Shown: positions 1 through 18,800 of the stretch, piece by piece
Layout of the letters: each line of letters starts with the position of its first letter
Numbering within the stretch: the first letter of the stretch is position 1
Assembly (NCBI GenBank): GCA_036417435.1
Contig: CM070908.1
Span: forward strand, 47,959,090-48,023,089
Length of the DNA: 64,000 nucleotides
Reading direction: 5' to 3'
Source: Inia geoffrensis
Taxonomy: Eukaryota > Chordata > Mammalia > Artiodactyla > Iniidae
Position numbers and translations under genes: made by a program
The notes under the pieces: model-generated
Seen by the model: only the letters and a program-made list of their open reading frames with translations
What the model was told of the DNA's origin: nothing
Database searches by the model: none

Positions 1-1202
1 TTGAAAAGAATAAGTATTTTATAATCTGTATTATAAATTCTATTAGCCTGGATAAACTGTGTCAAATCTAAATGACCAAGAGGTTTAAGTTCGATACAAT
101 TGAAAATGAGTATCACTATTTAAGTAATAATGACATTTTCTTGGTATTAATTTATCTTCTCAGTATTATCCACTGTGAGACCTAACTTCCTAAGAAAATT
201 TGAAAACTTTATCTACCATTTAAAAGTAATCTTTTAATCCTCTTAACATTTTATAATAGACTATCATAATGGATTTTCCTAAGCTTTCCATTGATGCAGG
301 TGCCAGTGAACTTAGAGTGCTTTCTCTGATGGTTCCAAGATGGACAGAATCCTAGGCAGTTGAGTAACAGATAGTAATGCTTTGCTTTCTTTTAGATCTC
401 TTCTACTTTAATTATTTGTATTATTAATATTCTCTTCAATATGATGTTTCTTTGTAGAAATATTTCAAAGTGACTTCATTTTGTGAAGAATAGTTAATCT
501 ATATAATATAATCCATAAACTTGTTTAACTAGTTAAATATAACTTCAATATGGTAAAAATAAATGGATAAATGAAGGGCACCTCTGTGAAACCCTCTGCA
601 TTGTGGTACCTCCCACCTTTTGAGCAGGAGGCCTCATGTCCTGTTGAGGACATATGACCTACTTATATGTGGTCTGAGTGAGGATTCTTGTGTCATTTGA
701 TATTAAATACTAATAAGGCCTATTTTTCTTATTAAATAATAAATATAAATAGAAGATTCTTGAATGAACATGTAATGGATAATTTCACTATTTGTAGAAC
801 TGTACCCCAACTCCTTACCCTCAGCTTAGCTGTCCCCAATACCTGCCTTGGACTTTGAATCTCCCTCATCTCTCTTTATATTTGAGTTTTGGCCAGTGGA
901 CAACATATCTCCTCCTACTACTACATTGTTTGCAGTTCACAGTGGGGGCTCATGGACGATGGATGATGGTGTGATAGTGTTCTGGAACATAAAACCAGAG
1001 GAAAGCCTTTACAAAGATAACTTTAATTTCTTCCATTTTTGATGACCAGATCTATGTTTCAGTTTTGTCAAAGTCAGAAGATACAGATGTCTGCTATTAG
1101 TACTGTTGTTTTTCAGTTTTGTCAGAGTCACAAGATAAAGATGTTTGCTATTAGTACTATTGTTTAATATTTTCCTGGAGCTAATTAAAAGTAAAGAAAA
1201 CA
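1..1202. other. AT-rich sequence without recognised gene
   Basis: No exon, SINE or LINE signature was recognised. The short open frame at 848-1042 has no family resemblance and is probably chance. The tract ends with a 54-bp tandem duplication and then the L1 that begins near 1203. Confidence 0.5.
1060..1167. repeat. 54-bp tandem duplication, two copies
   Basis: Two adjacent copies of a unit starting 'cagttttgtca' at 1060 and 1114, with a handful of substitutions between them. Both copies contain 'tgctattagtact'. Confidence 0.85.
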
Positions 1203-7543
<6,341 letters not shown>

Positions 7544-7544
7544 A

Positions 7545-7880
7545 ACTTCCCTGGTGACGCAATGGTTAAGAATCCACCTGCCAACACAGGGGACATGGGT
7601 TCAAGCCCTGGTCTGGGAAGATCCCACATGCCATGGAGCAAACTAAACCCATGCACCACAACTACTGAGCCTGTGTTCTAGGACCTGTGAGCCACAACTA
7701 CTGAGCCCATGTGCCACAACCACTGAAGCCTGCACGCCTAGAGCCTGTGCTCCACAACAAGAGACGCCACCATTTTGAGAAGCCCGTGCACTGCAACAAA
7801 GAGTAGCCCCCACTCTCTGCAACTAGAGAAAGCCTGCACACAGCAATGGAGACCCAACGCAGCCAAAAAAAAAAAAAAAA
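7545..7880 (+). mobile_element. CHR-type SINE (longer form)
   Basis: Same family as the copy at 1331, with the repeated 'ccacaactactgag' body and a poly-A tail at 7865-7880. Near-identical flanks at 7534-7544 and 7883-7893 are the target-site duplication. Confidence 0.92.
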
Positions 7881-7893
7881 AGAATGAAAATGA

Positions 7894-9290
7894 ATTAACC
7901 AAGCATCAACTCAAGAAGAGAAAGATTAGCTCAACAAAGAATGCCCAAAGAAAGTAGAAGAAAGGAAAGATTAAAGTGCAGCTATTAATTATACAGAATT
8001 CAAAATAATAAAAGAGAAGACTCAAGCTCTGGTTGTTTTAAAAGCCCTGACAAGATAAATGAGGGGGAAAAGGTATGAACAAATTAAGAGTGAAAGAAAC
8101 ATAATGAGAAATATAGTAGATGCACTAGAATTCTTTTTTTTTGTATTCTTTTATTATTTACAAATTTGAAATTTATTACAAGAAAAATTCTAAGTTTGTT
8201 TCATGATGAATTGTAGAAAATAAGCAACAAATTTGTATTTGTGCAAAACTTATATAGAATGCTTCTACATGATTCATAATTTTCTGTCAATTTTACTACT
8301 CATGTTTTTGTTAAATAATATTTTCAATTTATTGTTTTTTAATTATGAGAAACTTAGAGAAAAAATGAAATACCTATATACTCATTGCCTGGACTTAGCA
8401 GACATTAACATTTTATTCTATTTGCTTCTGGTTGCTTAATTTTGTTAACTATAGTTGATTTACAATATTTTATTAGTTTTAGGTATACAACATAGTGATT
8501 CAGTATTTTTATAGATAACAGTCCTTTTAAATTACTATAAAATATTAGCTATATTCCATGTGCTGTATAATATATCCTTGTGGCTTATTTACTTTACACA
8601 TAGTAGTTTGTGCCTCTTTAGAATTCTTAAATATTTGACAAAATTGGAAAATCCTCCCTTACGCAAACTTTCCAAAAAAAGAGAACATTCTATATTTCGC
8701 CTTATGAGGCTGTTTTAATCTTGGTGTCAAAAACAGACAAAGACAAAAGTAGAAATGAAAGTTATAGAGCAATCTCATCTGTAAACACATATATGAACCA
8801 ATCTTAACTAATTATTAATAAAAATGCAACAAGATATGTTAAAGAAAAGAATGTTATGATGTTATGAACCCACGATGCAAATATGGTTTATCATTAATTA
8901 AATCCATTAATACAACCTACTCAATTCACATATTTAAAAAGAAAAACCTTATGTTCACCTCAGTATACAGAAAGGCCTTTGATAAAATTCAACACCACTT
9001 CAGGTTTAACAACAACAACAACAAAAATTCTCTTCATTAACTGGTAACTAAAGGAAAACAATTTTTTGTTCCCTTTCAATGGTCTGTACCAAAAAAATGC
9101 ATATATATTTGACTTTATAGTCAAATAGTAGAATCATTCTCTTTAAAATTAGAAAAAAAAAATCAGGATAGTGGCTTCTATTCAATATTATACCTGTCCT
9201 AGCCAGTGTAATAAAATAAGACATAAGGATTGGAAATAGAAAAAGAAAAAGAAAACTATCATACACACACACACAAACATGAGGAAGTAC
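7894..9290 (+). mobile_element. Old L1 ORF2 fragment, interrupted
   Basis: Diverged sense L1 ORF2 sequence at 7894-8125 and again at about 8629-9260, for example the stretch encoding a remnant of the reverse transcriptase 'AFDKIQH' region near 8970-9000. It is split by the antisense insertion at 8136-8618. Confidence 0.6.
8136..8618 (-). mobile_element. Antisense L1 3' end with candidate 3' transduction
   Basis: Flanked by perfect 10-bp repeats 'tagaattctt' (8126-8135 and 8619-8628). Read on the minus strand, about 8618-8438 is L1 3' UTR. It is followed by about 300 bp that does not match the L1 3' ends elsewhere in this window, ending in an AATAAA-like signal and a short A run at 8136. That is the structure expected of L1 readthrough, though two separate events or an older repeat are possible. 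Confidence 0.55.
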
Positions 9291-9317
9291 ACCAAATGTG
9301 AAGTGAAATGCAAAACA

Positions 9318-9402
9318 ATGCCTTGCCCAAGGATATAGAGCTGGTGAGGAGCAGAGCCTCAGAGGAATTCACATTTCATTTGGTTCCAAAGTCTGGAGTC
9401 AA
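9318..9402 (-). repeat. MIR fragment
   Basis: Contains 'ttgcccaaggatatagagctgg', the conserved core of MIR read in reverse. Short and diverged. Confidence 0.45.
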
Positions 9403-9499
9403 CAACTTCTAATCTACTGTCTAGTGACCCACTTCAACTGTAATATAAAATGCAGTATTATTACTAATAAATTTCCTTGCCAAAGTATTAGCCAAATTA

Positions 9500-9546
9500 A
9501 TATATATGTGTGTGTGTATATATATCTATATCTATATCTATATATC
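9500..9546. repeat. Compound microsatellite (TG/TA/TATC)
   Basis: Runs of TA, TG and ATCTAT units in succession. Confidence 0.9.
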
Positions 9547-9663
9547 AGCAACATTTCATAATCTTCCTTTAGATTTTGTTCTTCCTGTTTTTAGATTTTT
9601 TCCACTCTTTCAATATGATAAGCAGTGCACAGTGAATGTTGTTGGTCTTTGTATGTATAAGTT

Positions 9664-12600
9664 AGTCACTTTAAAAAATTTTTTTTAGTTTTTATATTTT
9701 ATAATTAATTTTTGTTGGAGTACAGGTGTTTTACAACGTTGTATTAGTTTCTACTGTATAGCAAAGTGAATCAGCTATACATATACATATATCCTCTCTT
9801 TTTTGGATTTCCTTCCTATTTAGGTCACCACAGAGCACTGAGTAGAGTTTCCTGAGCTATACAGTGTGTTCTCATCAGTTATCTATTTTATACATGGTAT
9901 CAATAGTGTATATATGTCAATCCCGATCTCCCAATTCATTCCACCCCCACTTCCTCCCTTGGTGTCCATACATTTGTTCTCTATGTCTGTGTCTCTATTT
10001 CTGTTCTGCAAATAAGATCATATATACCATTTTTCTAGATTCCATATATATGCGTTAATATACGATATTTGTTTTTCTCTTTCTGACTTAGTTCACTCTG
10101 TATGACACTCTCTAGGTCCATCCACATCTCTACAAATGACCCAATTTCATTCCTTTTTGTGGCTGAGTAATATTCCATTTTATATATGTACCACATCTTC
10201 TTTATCTATTCCTCTGTTGATGGACATTTAGGTTGCTTGCATGTCCTAGCTATTGTAAATAGTGCTGCAGTGAACACTGTGGTACATGACTTTTTGAATT
10301 ATGGTTTTCTCTGGGTATATACCAAGTAGTGGGATTGCTGGGTCGTATGGTAGTTCTATTTTTAGTTGTTTAAGGAACCTCCATACTGTTCTCCATAGTG
10401 GCTGTATCAATTTACATTCCCACCAACAGCATAAGAGGGTTCTCTTTTCTCCACACCCTCTCCAGTATTTATTGTTTGTAGACTTTTTAATGATGGCCAT
10501 TCTGACTGGTGCGAGGTGATACCTGGTTGTAGTTTTGATTTTCATTTCTCTAATAATTAGTAATGTTGAGCATTTTTTCATGTATTTGTTGGCCATCTGT
10601 ATGTCTTCTTTGGAAAAATGTCTATTAAGTTCTTCTGCCCATTATTTGATTGAGCTGCTTGTATGTCTTGGAGATAATTCTTTGTCAGTTGCTTCATTTG
10701 CAAATATTTTCTCCCATTCTGAGGGTAGTCTTTTCGTCTTGCTTATGGTTTCCTTTGCTGTGCAAAACTTTTAATTAGGTTCCATTTGTTTATTTTTGGT
10801 TTTGTTTCATTATTCCAGGAGGTGAATTGAAGAAGATCTTGCTGCGATTTATGTCAAAGAGTGTTGTGCCTATGTTTTCCTCTAAGAGTTTTATAGTGTC
10901 TGGCCTTACATTTAGGTCTTTAATCCATTTGGAGTTTATTTTTGTGTATGGTGTTAAGGAGTGTTCTAATTTCATTCTTTAACATGTAGCTGTCCAGTTT
11001 TCTGAGCACCACTTATTGAAGAGGCTGTTTTTTCTCCATTGTATATTCCTGCCTCCTTTGTCGTAGCTTAGGTGACCATAGGTGCCTGGGTTTATTTCTG
11101 GGCTTTCTATCCTGTTCCATTGATCTATATTTCTGTTTTTGTGCCAGTACCATGCTGTCTTGATTACTGTAGCTTTGTAGTATAGTCTGAAATCTGGGAG
11201 CCTGATTCCTCTGGCTCTGTTTTTCTTTCTCAAGATTGCTTTGGCTATTCAGGGTCTTTTGTGTTTCCATAAATATCATACAATTTTCTGTTCTAATTCT
11301 GAGGAAAATGCCGTTGGTAATTTGATAGGGATTTCATTGAATCTGTAGATTGCTTTGGGTAGTATGGTCATTTTCACAATATTGATTCTTCCAATCCAAG
11401 AACATGGTATATCTCTCCATCTGTTTCTGTCATCTTTGATTTCTTTCATCAGCATCTTATAATTTTCTGAATGCAGGTCTTTTGCCTCCTCACTTAGGTT
11501 TATTCCTAGGTATTTTATTCTTTTTGTTGCAATCGTAAATAGGATTTTTTTTCTTAATTTTTCTTTCTAATCTTTCATTCTTAGTGTATAGGAATGCGAT
11601 AGATTTTTGTGTATTAATTTTGTATCCTGCAACTTTACTAAATCTATTAATTAGCTCTCATAGTTTTCTGGTAGCATCTTTAGGGTTTTCTATGTATAGT
11701 ATCATGTCATCTGCAAACAGTGACAGTTGTACTTCTTCTTTTACAATTTGGGTTCCTTTTATTTCTTTTTCTTTTCTGATTGCCATGGCTAGCACTTCCA
11801 AGACTGTTGAATAATAGTCATGAAAGTGGACACCCTTGTCTTGTTCCTGATCTTAGAGGAAATGCTTTCAGTTTTTCACCATTGAGAATAACGTTTGCTG
11901 TGGGTTTTCCATATGTGTCCTTTATTATGTTGAGCTAGGTTCCCTCTCTGCCTACTTTCTGCAGAGTTTTTATCATATATCAGTGTGAATTTTGTCAAAA
12001 GCTTTTTTTGCATCTATTGAGATGATCATGTAGTTTTTATTCTTCAATTTGTTAATATGGTGTATCACATTGATTGATTTGTATATATTGAAGCATCCTT
12101 GCATCCCTGGGATAAATCCCACTTGATCATGGTGTATAATCCTTTTAATGTGTTGTTGGATTCTGTTTGCTAGTATTTTGTTGAGGGTTTTTGCGTCTAT
12201 GTTCATCAGTGATATTGGCCTGCAGTTTTCCTTTTTGTGATATCTTTGTCTGGTTTTGGTATCAGGGTGATGGTGGCCTCCTAGAATGAGTTTGAGAGTG
12301 TTGCACCCTCTGCAATTGTTTGGAAGAGTTTGAACAGGATAGGCATTAGCTCTTCTCTAAATGATTGATAGAATTCGCCTGGAAAGCCATCTGGTCCTGG
12401 ACTTGTTTGTTGGAAGATTTTTAATTACAGTTTCAATTTCATTACTTCTGATTGGTCAGTTCATATTTTCTGTTTCTTCTTGATTCAGTGTTCAAGGTTG
12501 TACTTTTCTGAGAATTTTTCCATTTCTTCCAGGTTGTCCATTTTACGGGCATATAGTTGCTTGTAGAAGTCTCTTATAATTCCTTGTATTTCTGTAATGT

Positions 12601-12806
12601 CTTGTAACTTGTAACTTCTTGTAACTTCTTCTTTTTCATTTCTCATTTGTTTGGTTTGAGTCCTCTCCCTTCTTTTCTTGAGGAGTCTGGCTAAAGGTTT
12701 ATCAATTTTGTTTATCTTCTCAAAGAACCAGCTTTTAGTTTTATTCATCTTTGCTGTTATTTTCCTCATTAGGTTAGTCTCTTTTAAGTTTATTTTCTTT
12801 GTATAC
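9664..12806 (-). mobile_element. 5'-truncated L1, antisense to ZCWPW2
   Basis: Minus-strand L1 starting with a T-rich tail near 9670, then the 3' UTR, the ORF2 C-terminus (remnant at 10246-10596, containing [13 protein letters not shown]) and the reverse transcriptase (11973-12206, with [10 protein letters not shown] and [11 protein letters not shown]). It stops at about 12806, within ORF2. Reading frames are broken throughout. Confidence 0.92.
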
Positions 12807-13068
12807 ATTCAAATGAGTGGGATTAATAAGTCAAAAATTGTGGCTATGGCTACTGAAATACATTGGCAAATTTTATTCTAAAGCGATTTGTAGTGATCAT
12901 GGAAAGTGTGCTTATAAGTGTGTTTCTAATTATACAGTTAACTCAAGGATTAAGAGCTTCTTTAAATGGTGCTTATATTGGATAGTGGTTGTTCTACTAA
13001 TTTACTAATACGGTATATGTAAGTCTTTTTAAAAAAAATAGGTTTTGTATTACAAAATAAGTTGCTGA

Positions 13069-13280
13069 GGGCTTCCCTAGTGGCGCAGTGGTTGAGAGTC
13101 TGCCTGCCGATGCAGGGGACACGGGTTTGTGCCCCTCTCCGGGAAGATCCCACATGCCGCAGAGAGGCTGGGCCCGTGAGCCATGGCCGCTGAGCCTGTG
13201 CATCCGGAGCCTGTGCTCCGCAATGGGAGAGGCCACAACAGTGAGAGGCCCACATACCGCAAAAAAAAAAAAAAAAAAAA
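13069..13280 (+). mobile_element. Young CHR SINE with perfect target-site duplication
   Basis: A compact CHR SINE of about 190 bp plus poly-A. The 10-bp flanks 'aagttgctga' at 13059-13068 and 13281-13290 are identical. It lies 0.9 kb upstream of the first coding exon of ZCWPW2. Confidence 0.97.
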
Positions 13281-13616
13281 AAGTTGCTGATAGTTTGCCT
13301 TGTATTTCAGCTATATTACTTATTTTTTAGTATACACGTAACTATTATTATTTTTGCTAGAAGTCAGGGGCAAATTCATATAATTCTAATGTTTTATATG
13401 TTTAAAATTTTCATAATAAAAAACCTCTGAGAAATTTTTTTCAAATCACTTGAATTAATAATGGATAAAAGGCAAAGCTATATAAGCAAAAGAATCCTTT
13501 AATTTTTTTAAAATAAATTTCAAATTTTCACATGGTGAAATATTTTGCTACCTTTGGTTTTCCTCAGAAACAGAAAAGGGGATCAAGTCACACTATGTCC
13601 ACCATATACCCAAGAG

Positions 13617-13862
13617 GCAGTACTGCCTAGTGGATAAGACCACACAATTAGGGAGGAAACTGCCTGCATTTAAATCCCAACTCTGTCACATAGTACCTCT
13701 GGGACTTTAAATAAATTACTTTACTTTTCTAAGTTCCTTTTCTCTCTAAAAGTGCTCATACTGAGGTTGTTGGGAAGACTGTATAAGCTGTATGCATAAG
13801 GCACTTAGAATAGTATTTGGCTCATAGTCAGCACTGAATAAGGCTTAGCTGTTATTATGGCA
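13617..13862 (+). repeat. MIR element
   Basis: Full-length-like MIR: 'gcctagtggataagacc' at the head, 'aaatcccaactctgtcac' in the core and 'gcactgaataagg' at the end. Confidence 0.85.
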
Positions 13863-14161
13863 AAAGTACTGGATATGTACTGACTGGTAATAGAATAGAT
13901 ATTAGAGTAAACCTCTACTCCACTTCTGCTCCATCATACTTTTCTTATTTTTAATTTTGGAGCATTTTATGACCAGAGTGATTGATGCTTCTGTTTTGTT
14001 CCTTTGTTTCTGGGCAGGTGGAAACATAACATGTTCAGCATGTACAGAGAGGAGGTGGGCAAAAAAGTTATAAAAGAGCCACTTCTCAGATTTTGGCTTT
14101 AACTTTCTCTCCTTATACTCTCAAATCTTATTCTTTTATTTTCCTGTTATTTATTTTCCAG

Positions 14162-14515
14162 ATTAAATGCATTTATGGAAAAAGGAAAATCGAATAGTAA
14201 GATGATAGCAGAATATTGTAATACGGCAATGGATTCCTCAGTGGAAAACAACATTTATGTAAACAAAGTGTGGGTTCAGTGTGAGAATGAAAGTTGTTTG
14301 AAATGGAGATTGTTGTCAAGTGAGGATGCAGCCAAAGTTGATCACAATGAATCATGGTACTGCTTCATGAACACTGATTTAAGGTACAATAAGTGCTCTG
14401 TTTCTGAAGAAGACTTTCCTGAAGAGTCTCAACTTCATCAAAGTGGATTTAAGATCGTCTATTCACAGCTCCCTCTTGGAAGCCTGGTTTTGGTAAAATT
14501 ACAGAATTGGCCAAG
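14162..14515 (+). CDS. ZCWPW2: ZCWPW2 exon with start codon: CW zinc finger and start of PWWP
   Basis: First coding exon of a CW/PWWP histone-reader gene. Coding starts at 14175; the exon follows a pyrimidine-rich acceptor ending in AG at 14160-14161 and ends at a GTAAGA donor at 14516. The 113 complete codons plus two bases encode a CW domain at about residues 31-81: W33, four zinc-ligand cysteines C36, C41, C63 and C74, the KWR motif at 43-45 and W61. W33 and F81 are the likely methyl-lysine cage residues by analogy with ZCWPW1. The PWWP barrel starts at about residue 99 and reaches NWP at 111-113. CW domains of this family are known to bind H3K4me3, and the paralog ZCWPW1 works with PRDM9 in meiosis; a similar chromatin role in the nucleus is inferred here. 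The short N-terminus before CW fits ZCWPW2 rather than ZCWPW1, whose CW lies far downstream. The start context is weak (T at -3, G at +4) and an overlapping upstream ATG is present. Confidence 0.93.
14167..14205 (+). promoter_or_regulatory. Overlapping upstream ORF at the ZCWPW2 start
   Basis: An ATG eight bases before the chosen start lies in the same exon but another frame. It runs 12 codons and stops with TGA at 14203-14205, inside the main frame. Both ATGs have a weak context. It could lower translation of the main frame; this is inference. Confidence 0.4.
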
Positions 14516-14569
14516 GTAAGATTTTTGTTGCTGTTTTATAGTAAATTATTGAGGTATAGTCTTGCTAAG

Positions 14570-15456
14570 TTTATTGACTTTCAAAACTTTTCAAAGAATC
14601 AACTTCTTCCCTATTGTTGTCTAACTTCTTATTTATTATATTTTGATCTCATTGTTATTCTTTCCCTGACTTCTTTGGGTTTAATTCTTCTTTTTCTAGT
14701 TTCTTAAACTGGAAACTTAGATAACTGACTCATATCTGTTTCCCTCCTTATATGAGCGATTAAAGCTATAAATTTCTCTTATTAAGTACTACTTCAGTTA
14801 TATCTCGCAAATTTTAATATGCTGTATTTTATTACTGTTCAGTTTGTGATTTCTTCTTTGAAATGAGTTATTAGAAGTGTGTTTAAATTATAAAATATGC
14901 AGGATTCTAAAAATGTCTTATTTTTATTGATTCCTAATTTAACTGTTGTAGTCTGTTTCATTGAATCTTGATTTATGGCACAGCATGACCTATCCTGAAA
15001 AACATTTATATTCTGTAACTGTTGCCTAGATGCCTAAAAGAATTTTTTCTTTTTCTTTAGGTATTTGTATATTTACTGCTGTATGGCTTAGGTTTTCCTG
15101 TTCTGAGTTTATTTCCTAAGTATGCAATCTGCCTTTTCAGTGTATGGTTTCAAATCTTTTTATTTCAATAACATTTTTTTAAAATTTTAAGCAGTTTATT
15201 CAGTTGCATTGCTTTGATTTTATTTTGGGACTTCTGTAGTACTGATAGTGAATCTTCTGTGGTTAGATTTGGTATTACTTTTTTCTTCCACTGTTATCAT
15301 CTTTTCATTTCTTTAATTTAAATATTTTCCCCTTTCCATCTTTTAATTTTCTAAAGGAGTTACAAATTGAACTTATTTTTTCTGTGTTCCTTCCAGTTTA
15401 GTCTTTATTGAAAACTTTATAAATTTCTTTCATGAGTTTTGCTGCCTCTCTTTTTA
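14570..15456 (-). mobile_element. Old L1 fragment (endonuclease/ORF2 region), antisense
   Basis: Diverged antisense L1M-type sequence, for example the 'agctataaatttctctt' block at about 14766 and 'cagcatgacctatcctgaa' at about 14981. It aligns by eye with the old L1 around 61020-61420 of this window. Confidence 0.6.
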
Positions 15457-15838
15457 TTTTTTTTAATTTTCAATTTTTAAAAACATCTTTACTGGAGTAC
15501 ATTTGCTTTACAATGTTGTGTTAGTTTCTGCTGCATAACAAAGTAAATCAGCTCTATGTATACATATATCCCCATGTGCGCTCCCTCACACGTCTCCCTC
15601 CCACCCTCCATATCCCACCCCTCTAGGTGCTAACAAAGCACCAGGGTGATCTCCCTGTGCTGTGCGGCTGCTTCCCACTAGCTATCTATTTTACATTTGG
15701 TAGTGTATATATGTCAGTGCCACTCTCTCACTTCTTCCTAGCTTACCCTTTCCCCTCCCCATGTCCTCAGGTCCATTCTCTATGTCTGCATCTTTATTCC
15801 TGTCCTGCCCTTAGATTGTTCAGAACCATTTTTTTTTT

Positions 15839-18800
15839 TTAGATTCCGTATATATGTGTTAGCATGCGATATTTGTTTTTCTCTTTCTGACTTACTTCAC
15901 TCTGTATGACAGGCTCTAGGTCCATCCACCTCACTACAGATAACTCAATTTTGTTTCTTTTTATGGCTGAGTAATATTCCATTGAATATATGTGCCACAT
16001 CTTCTTTATCCATTCATCTGTCAGTAGACACTTAGGTTGCTTCGATGTCTTGCCTGTTGTAAATAGTGCTGCAGTGAACATCATATATGACTCTTTTTGA
16101 ATTATGGTTTCCGCGGTATATGCCCAGTACTGGGATTGCTGGGTCGTATGGTACTTCTATTTTTAGTTTTTTAAGGAACCTCCATACTGTTCTCCATGGT
16201 GGCTGGATCAATTACATTCCTACCAACAGTGCAAGAGGGTTCCCTTTTCTCCACACCCTCTCCAGCCATTGTTGTTTGTAGATTTTCTGATGATGCCCAT
16301 TCTAACTGGTGTGAGGTGATACATCATTGTAGTTTTGATTTGCATTTCTCTAATAATTAGTGATGTTGAGCAGCTTTTCATGTGCTTCTCGGCCATCTGT
16401 ATGTCTTCTTCGGAGAAATGCCTATTTAGGTCTCCTGCCCATTTTTGTATTGGGTTGTTTGTTTTTTTGATATTGAGCTGGATGAGCTGCTTGTAAATTT
16501 TGGAGATTAATCCTTTGTCAGTTGCTTCGCTTGCAAATATTTTCTCCCATTCTGTGGATTGTCTTTTCATCTTGTTTATGGTTTCCTTTGCTGTGTAAAA
16601 GCTTTTAAGTCTCATAAGGTCCCATTTGTTTATTTTTGTTTCTATTTCCATTTCTTTAGGAGGTGGGTCAAAACGGATGTTGCTGTGATTTATGTCAAAG
16701 TGTGTTCTTCCTATGTTTTCCTCTAAGAGTTTTATAGTGTTTAGCCTTACATTTACGTCTTTAATCCATTTAGAGTTTATTTTTGTGTATGGTGTTAGGG
16801 AGTGTTCTATTTTCATTCTTTTACATGTAGCTGTCCAGTTTTTCTAGCACCATTATTGAAAGCACTGTCTTTTCTCCATTGTGTATTCTTGCCTCCTTTC
16901 TCAAACATAAGGAAGGTGACCATATGTGCATGGGTTTATCTCTGGGCTTTCTATCCTGTTCCATGGATCTATATTCCTGTTTTTGTGCCAGTACAATACT
17001 GTCTTGATTACTATAGCTTTGTAGTATAGTCTGAAGTTAGGAAGCCTGATTCCTCCAGCTCCATTTTTCGTTCTCAAGATTGCTTTGGCTATTTGGGTTT
17101 TTTTCTGTTTCCATATAAATTGTGAAATTTTCCGTTCTAGTTCTGTGAAAAATTCCATTGGTAGGTTGATAGGAAATGCATTAAATCTGTAGATTGCTTT
17201 GGGTAGTATAGTCATTTTTACAGTATGGATTCTTCCAATCCAAGAACATGGTATATCTCTGCATCTGTTTGTATCATCTTTAATTTCTTTCATCAGTGTC
17301 TTATAATTTTCTGCATACAGGTCTTTTGTCTCCTTAGGTAGGTTTATTCCTAGGTGTTTTATTCTTTTTGTTACAGTGGTAAAAAGGAGTGTTTCCTTAA
17401 TTTCTCTTTCAGATTTTTCATCATTAGTGTACAGGAATGCAAGAGATCTCTGTGCATCAATTTGTATCCTGCTACCTTACTAGATTCATAGATTAGCTCT
17501 AGTAGTTTTCTGCTAGCATCTTTAGAATTCTCTATGTATAGTGTCATGTCATCTGCACACAGTGACAGCTTTACTTCTTCTTTTCTCTTTTGGATTCCTT
17601 TTATTTCTTTTTCTTCTCTGATTGCTGTTGCTAAAACTTGCAAAACTATGTTGAATAAGAGCAGCGAGAGTGGGCCACCTTGTACTGTTCCTTATCGTAG
17701 TGGATATGGTTTCTGTTTTTCACCATTGAGAATGATGTTGGCTGTGGGTTTGTCATATATGACCTTTATTAGGTTGAGGTAAGTCCCCTGTATTCCTACT
17801 TTCTGGAGGGTTTTTATCATAAATAGGTGTAAGCTTTTGTTGAAGCTTTTTCAGCATCTGTTCAGCGTTTCATATGGTTTTTGTTCTTCAGTTTGTTAAC
17901 ATAGTGTACCACATTGATTGGTTTGCGTATATTGAAGAATCCTTGCATTCCTGGGATAAACCCCACTTGATCATATTGTATGATCCTTTTAATGTGCTGT
18001 TGGAATCTGTTTGCTAGTATTGTGTTGAGAATTTTTGCATGTATGCTCATCAGTGATATTGGCCTGTGTTTTCTTTTTTAGTCACACATTTGTCTGGTTT
18101 TGGTATCAGGGTGATGGTGGCCTCAGAGAATGAGTTTGGGAGTGTTCCTCCCTCTGCTATATTTTGGAAGAGTTTGAGAAGGATCGGTGTTAGCTCTTCT
18201 CTAAATGTTTGATAGATTTCGCCTGGGAAGCCATTTCGTCCTAGGCTTTTGTTTGTTGGACGATTTTTAATCAAAGTCTCAATTTTAGTGCTTTTGATTG
18301 GTCTGTTTATATTTTCTGTTTCTTCCTGGTTCAGTCTCAGAAGGTTGTGCTTTTCTAAGAATTTGTCCGTTTCTTCCCGGTTGTCTTTTTGGCATATTGT
18401 TGCTTGTAGTAATCTCTTACGATCCTTTGTATTTTTTCAGTGTCAGTTGTTACTTCCCCTTTTTCATTTCTAATTCTGTTGATTTCAGTCTTCTCCCTAT
18501 TTTTCTTGATGAGTCTGGCTAATGGTTTATCAATTTTCTTTATGTACTCAAAGAACCAGCTTTTAGTTTTATTGATCTTTGCTATCGTTTCCTTCATTTC
18601 TTTTTCATTTATTTCTGATCTGATCTTTATGATTTTTCTCCTTCTGCTAACTTTGGGGGTTTTCTGTTCTTTTTTCTCTAATTGCTTTAGGTGTAAAGTT
18701 AGGATGTTTATTTGAGATGTTTCTTGTTTCTGGAGGTAAGATTGTATTGCTATAAACTTCCCTCTTGGAACTGCTTTTGCTGCATCCCATAGGTTTTAGG

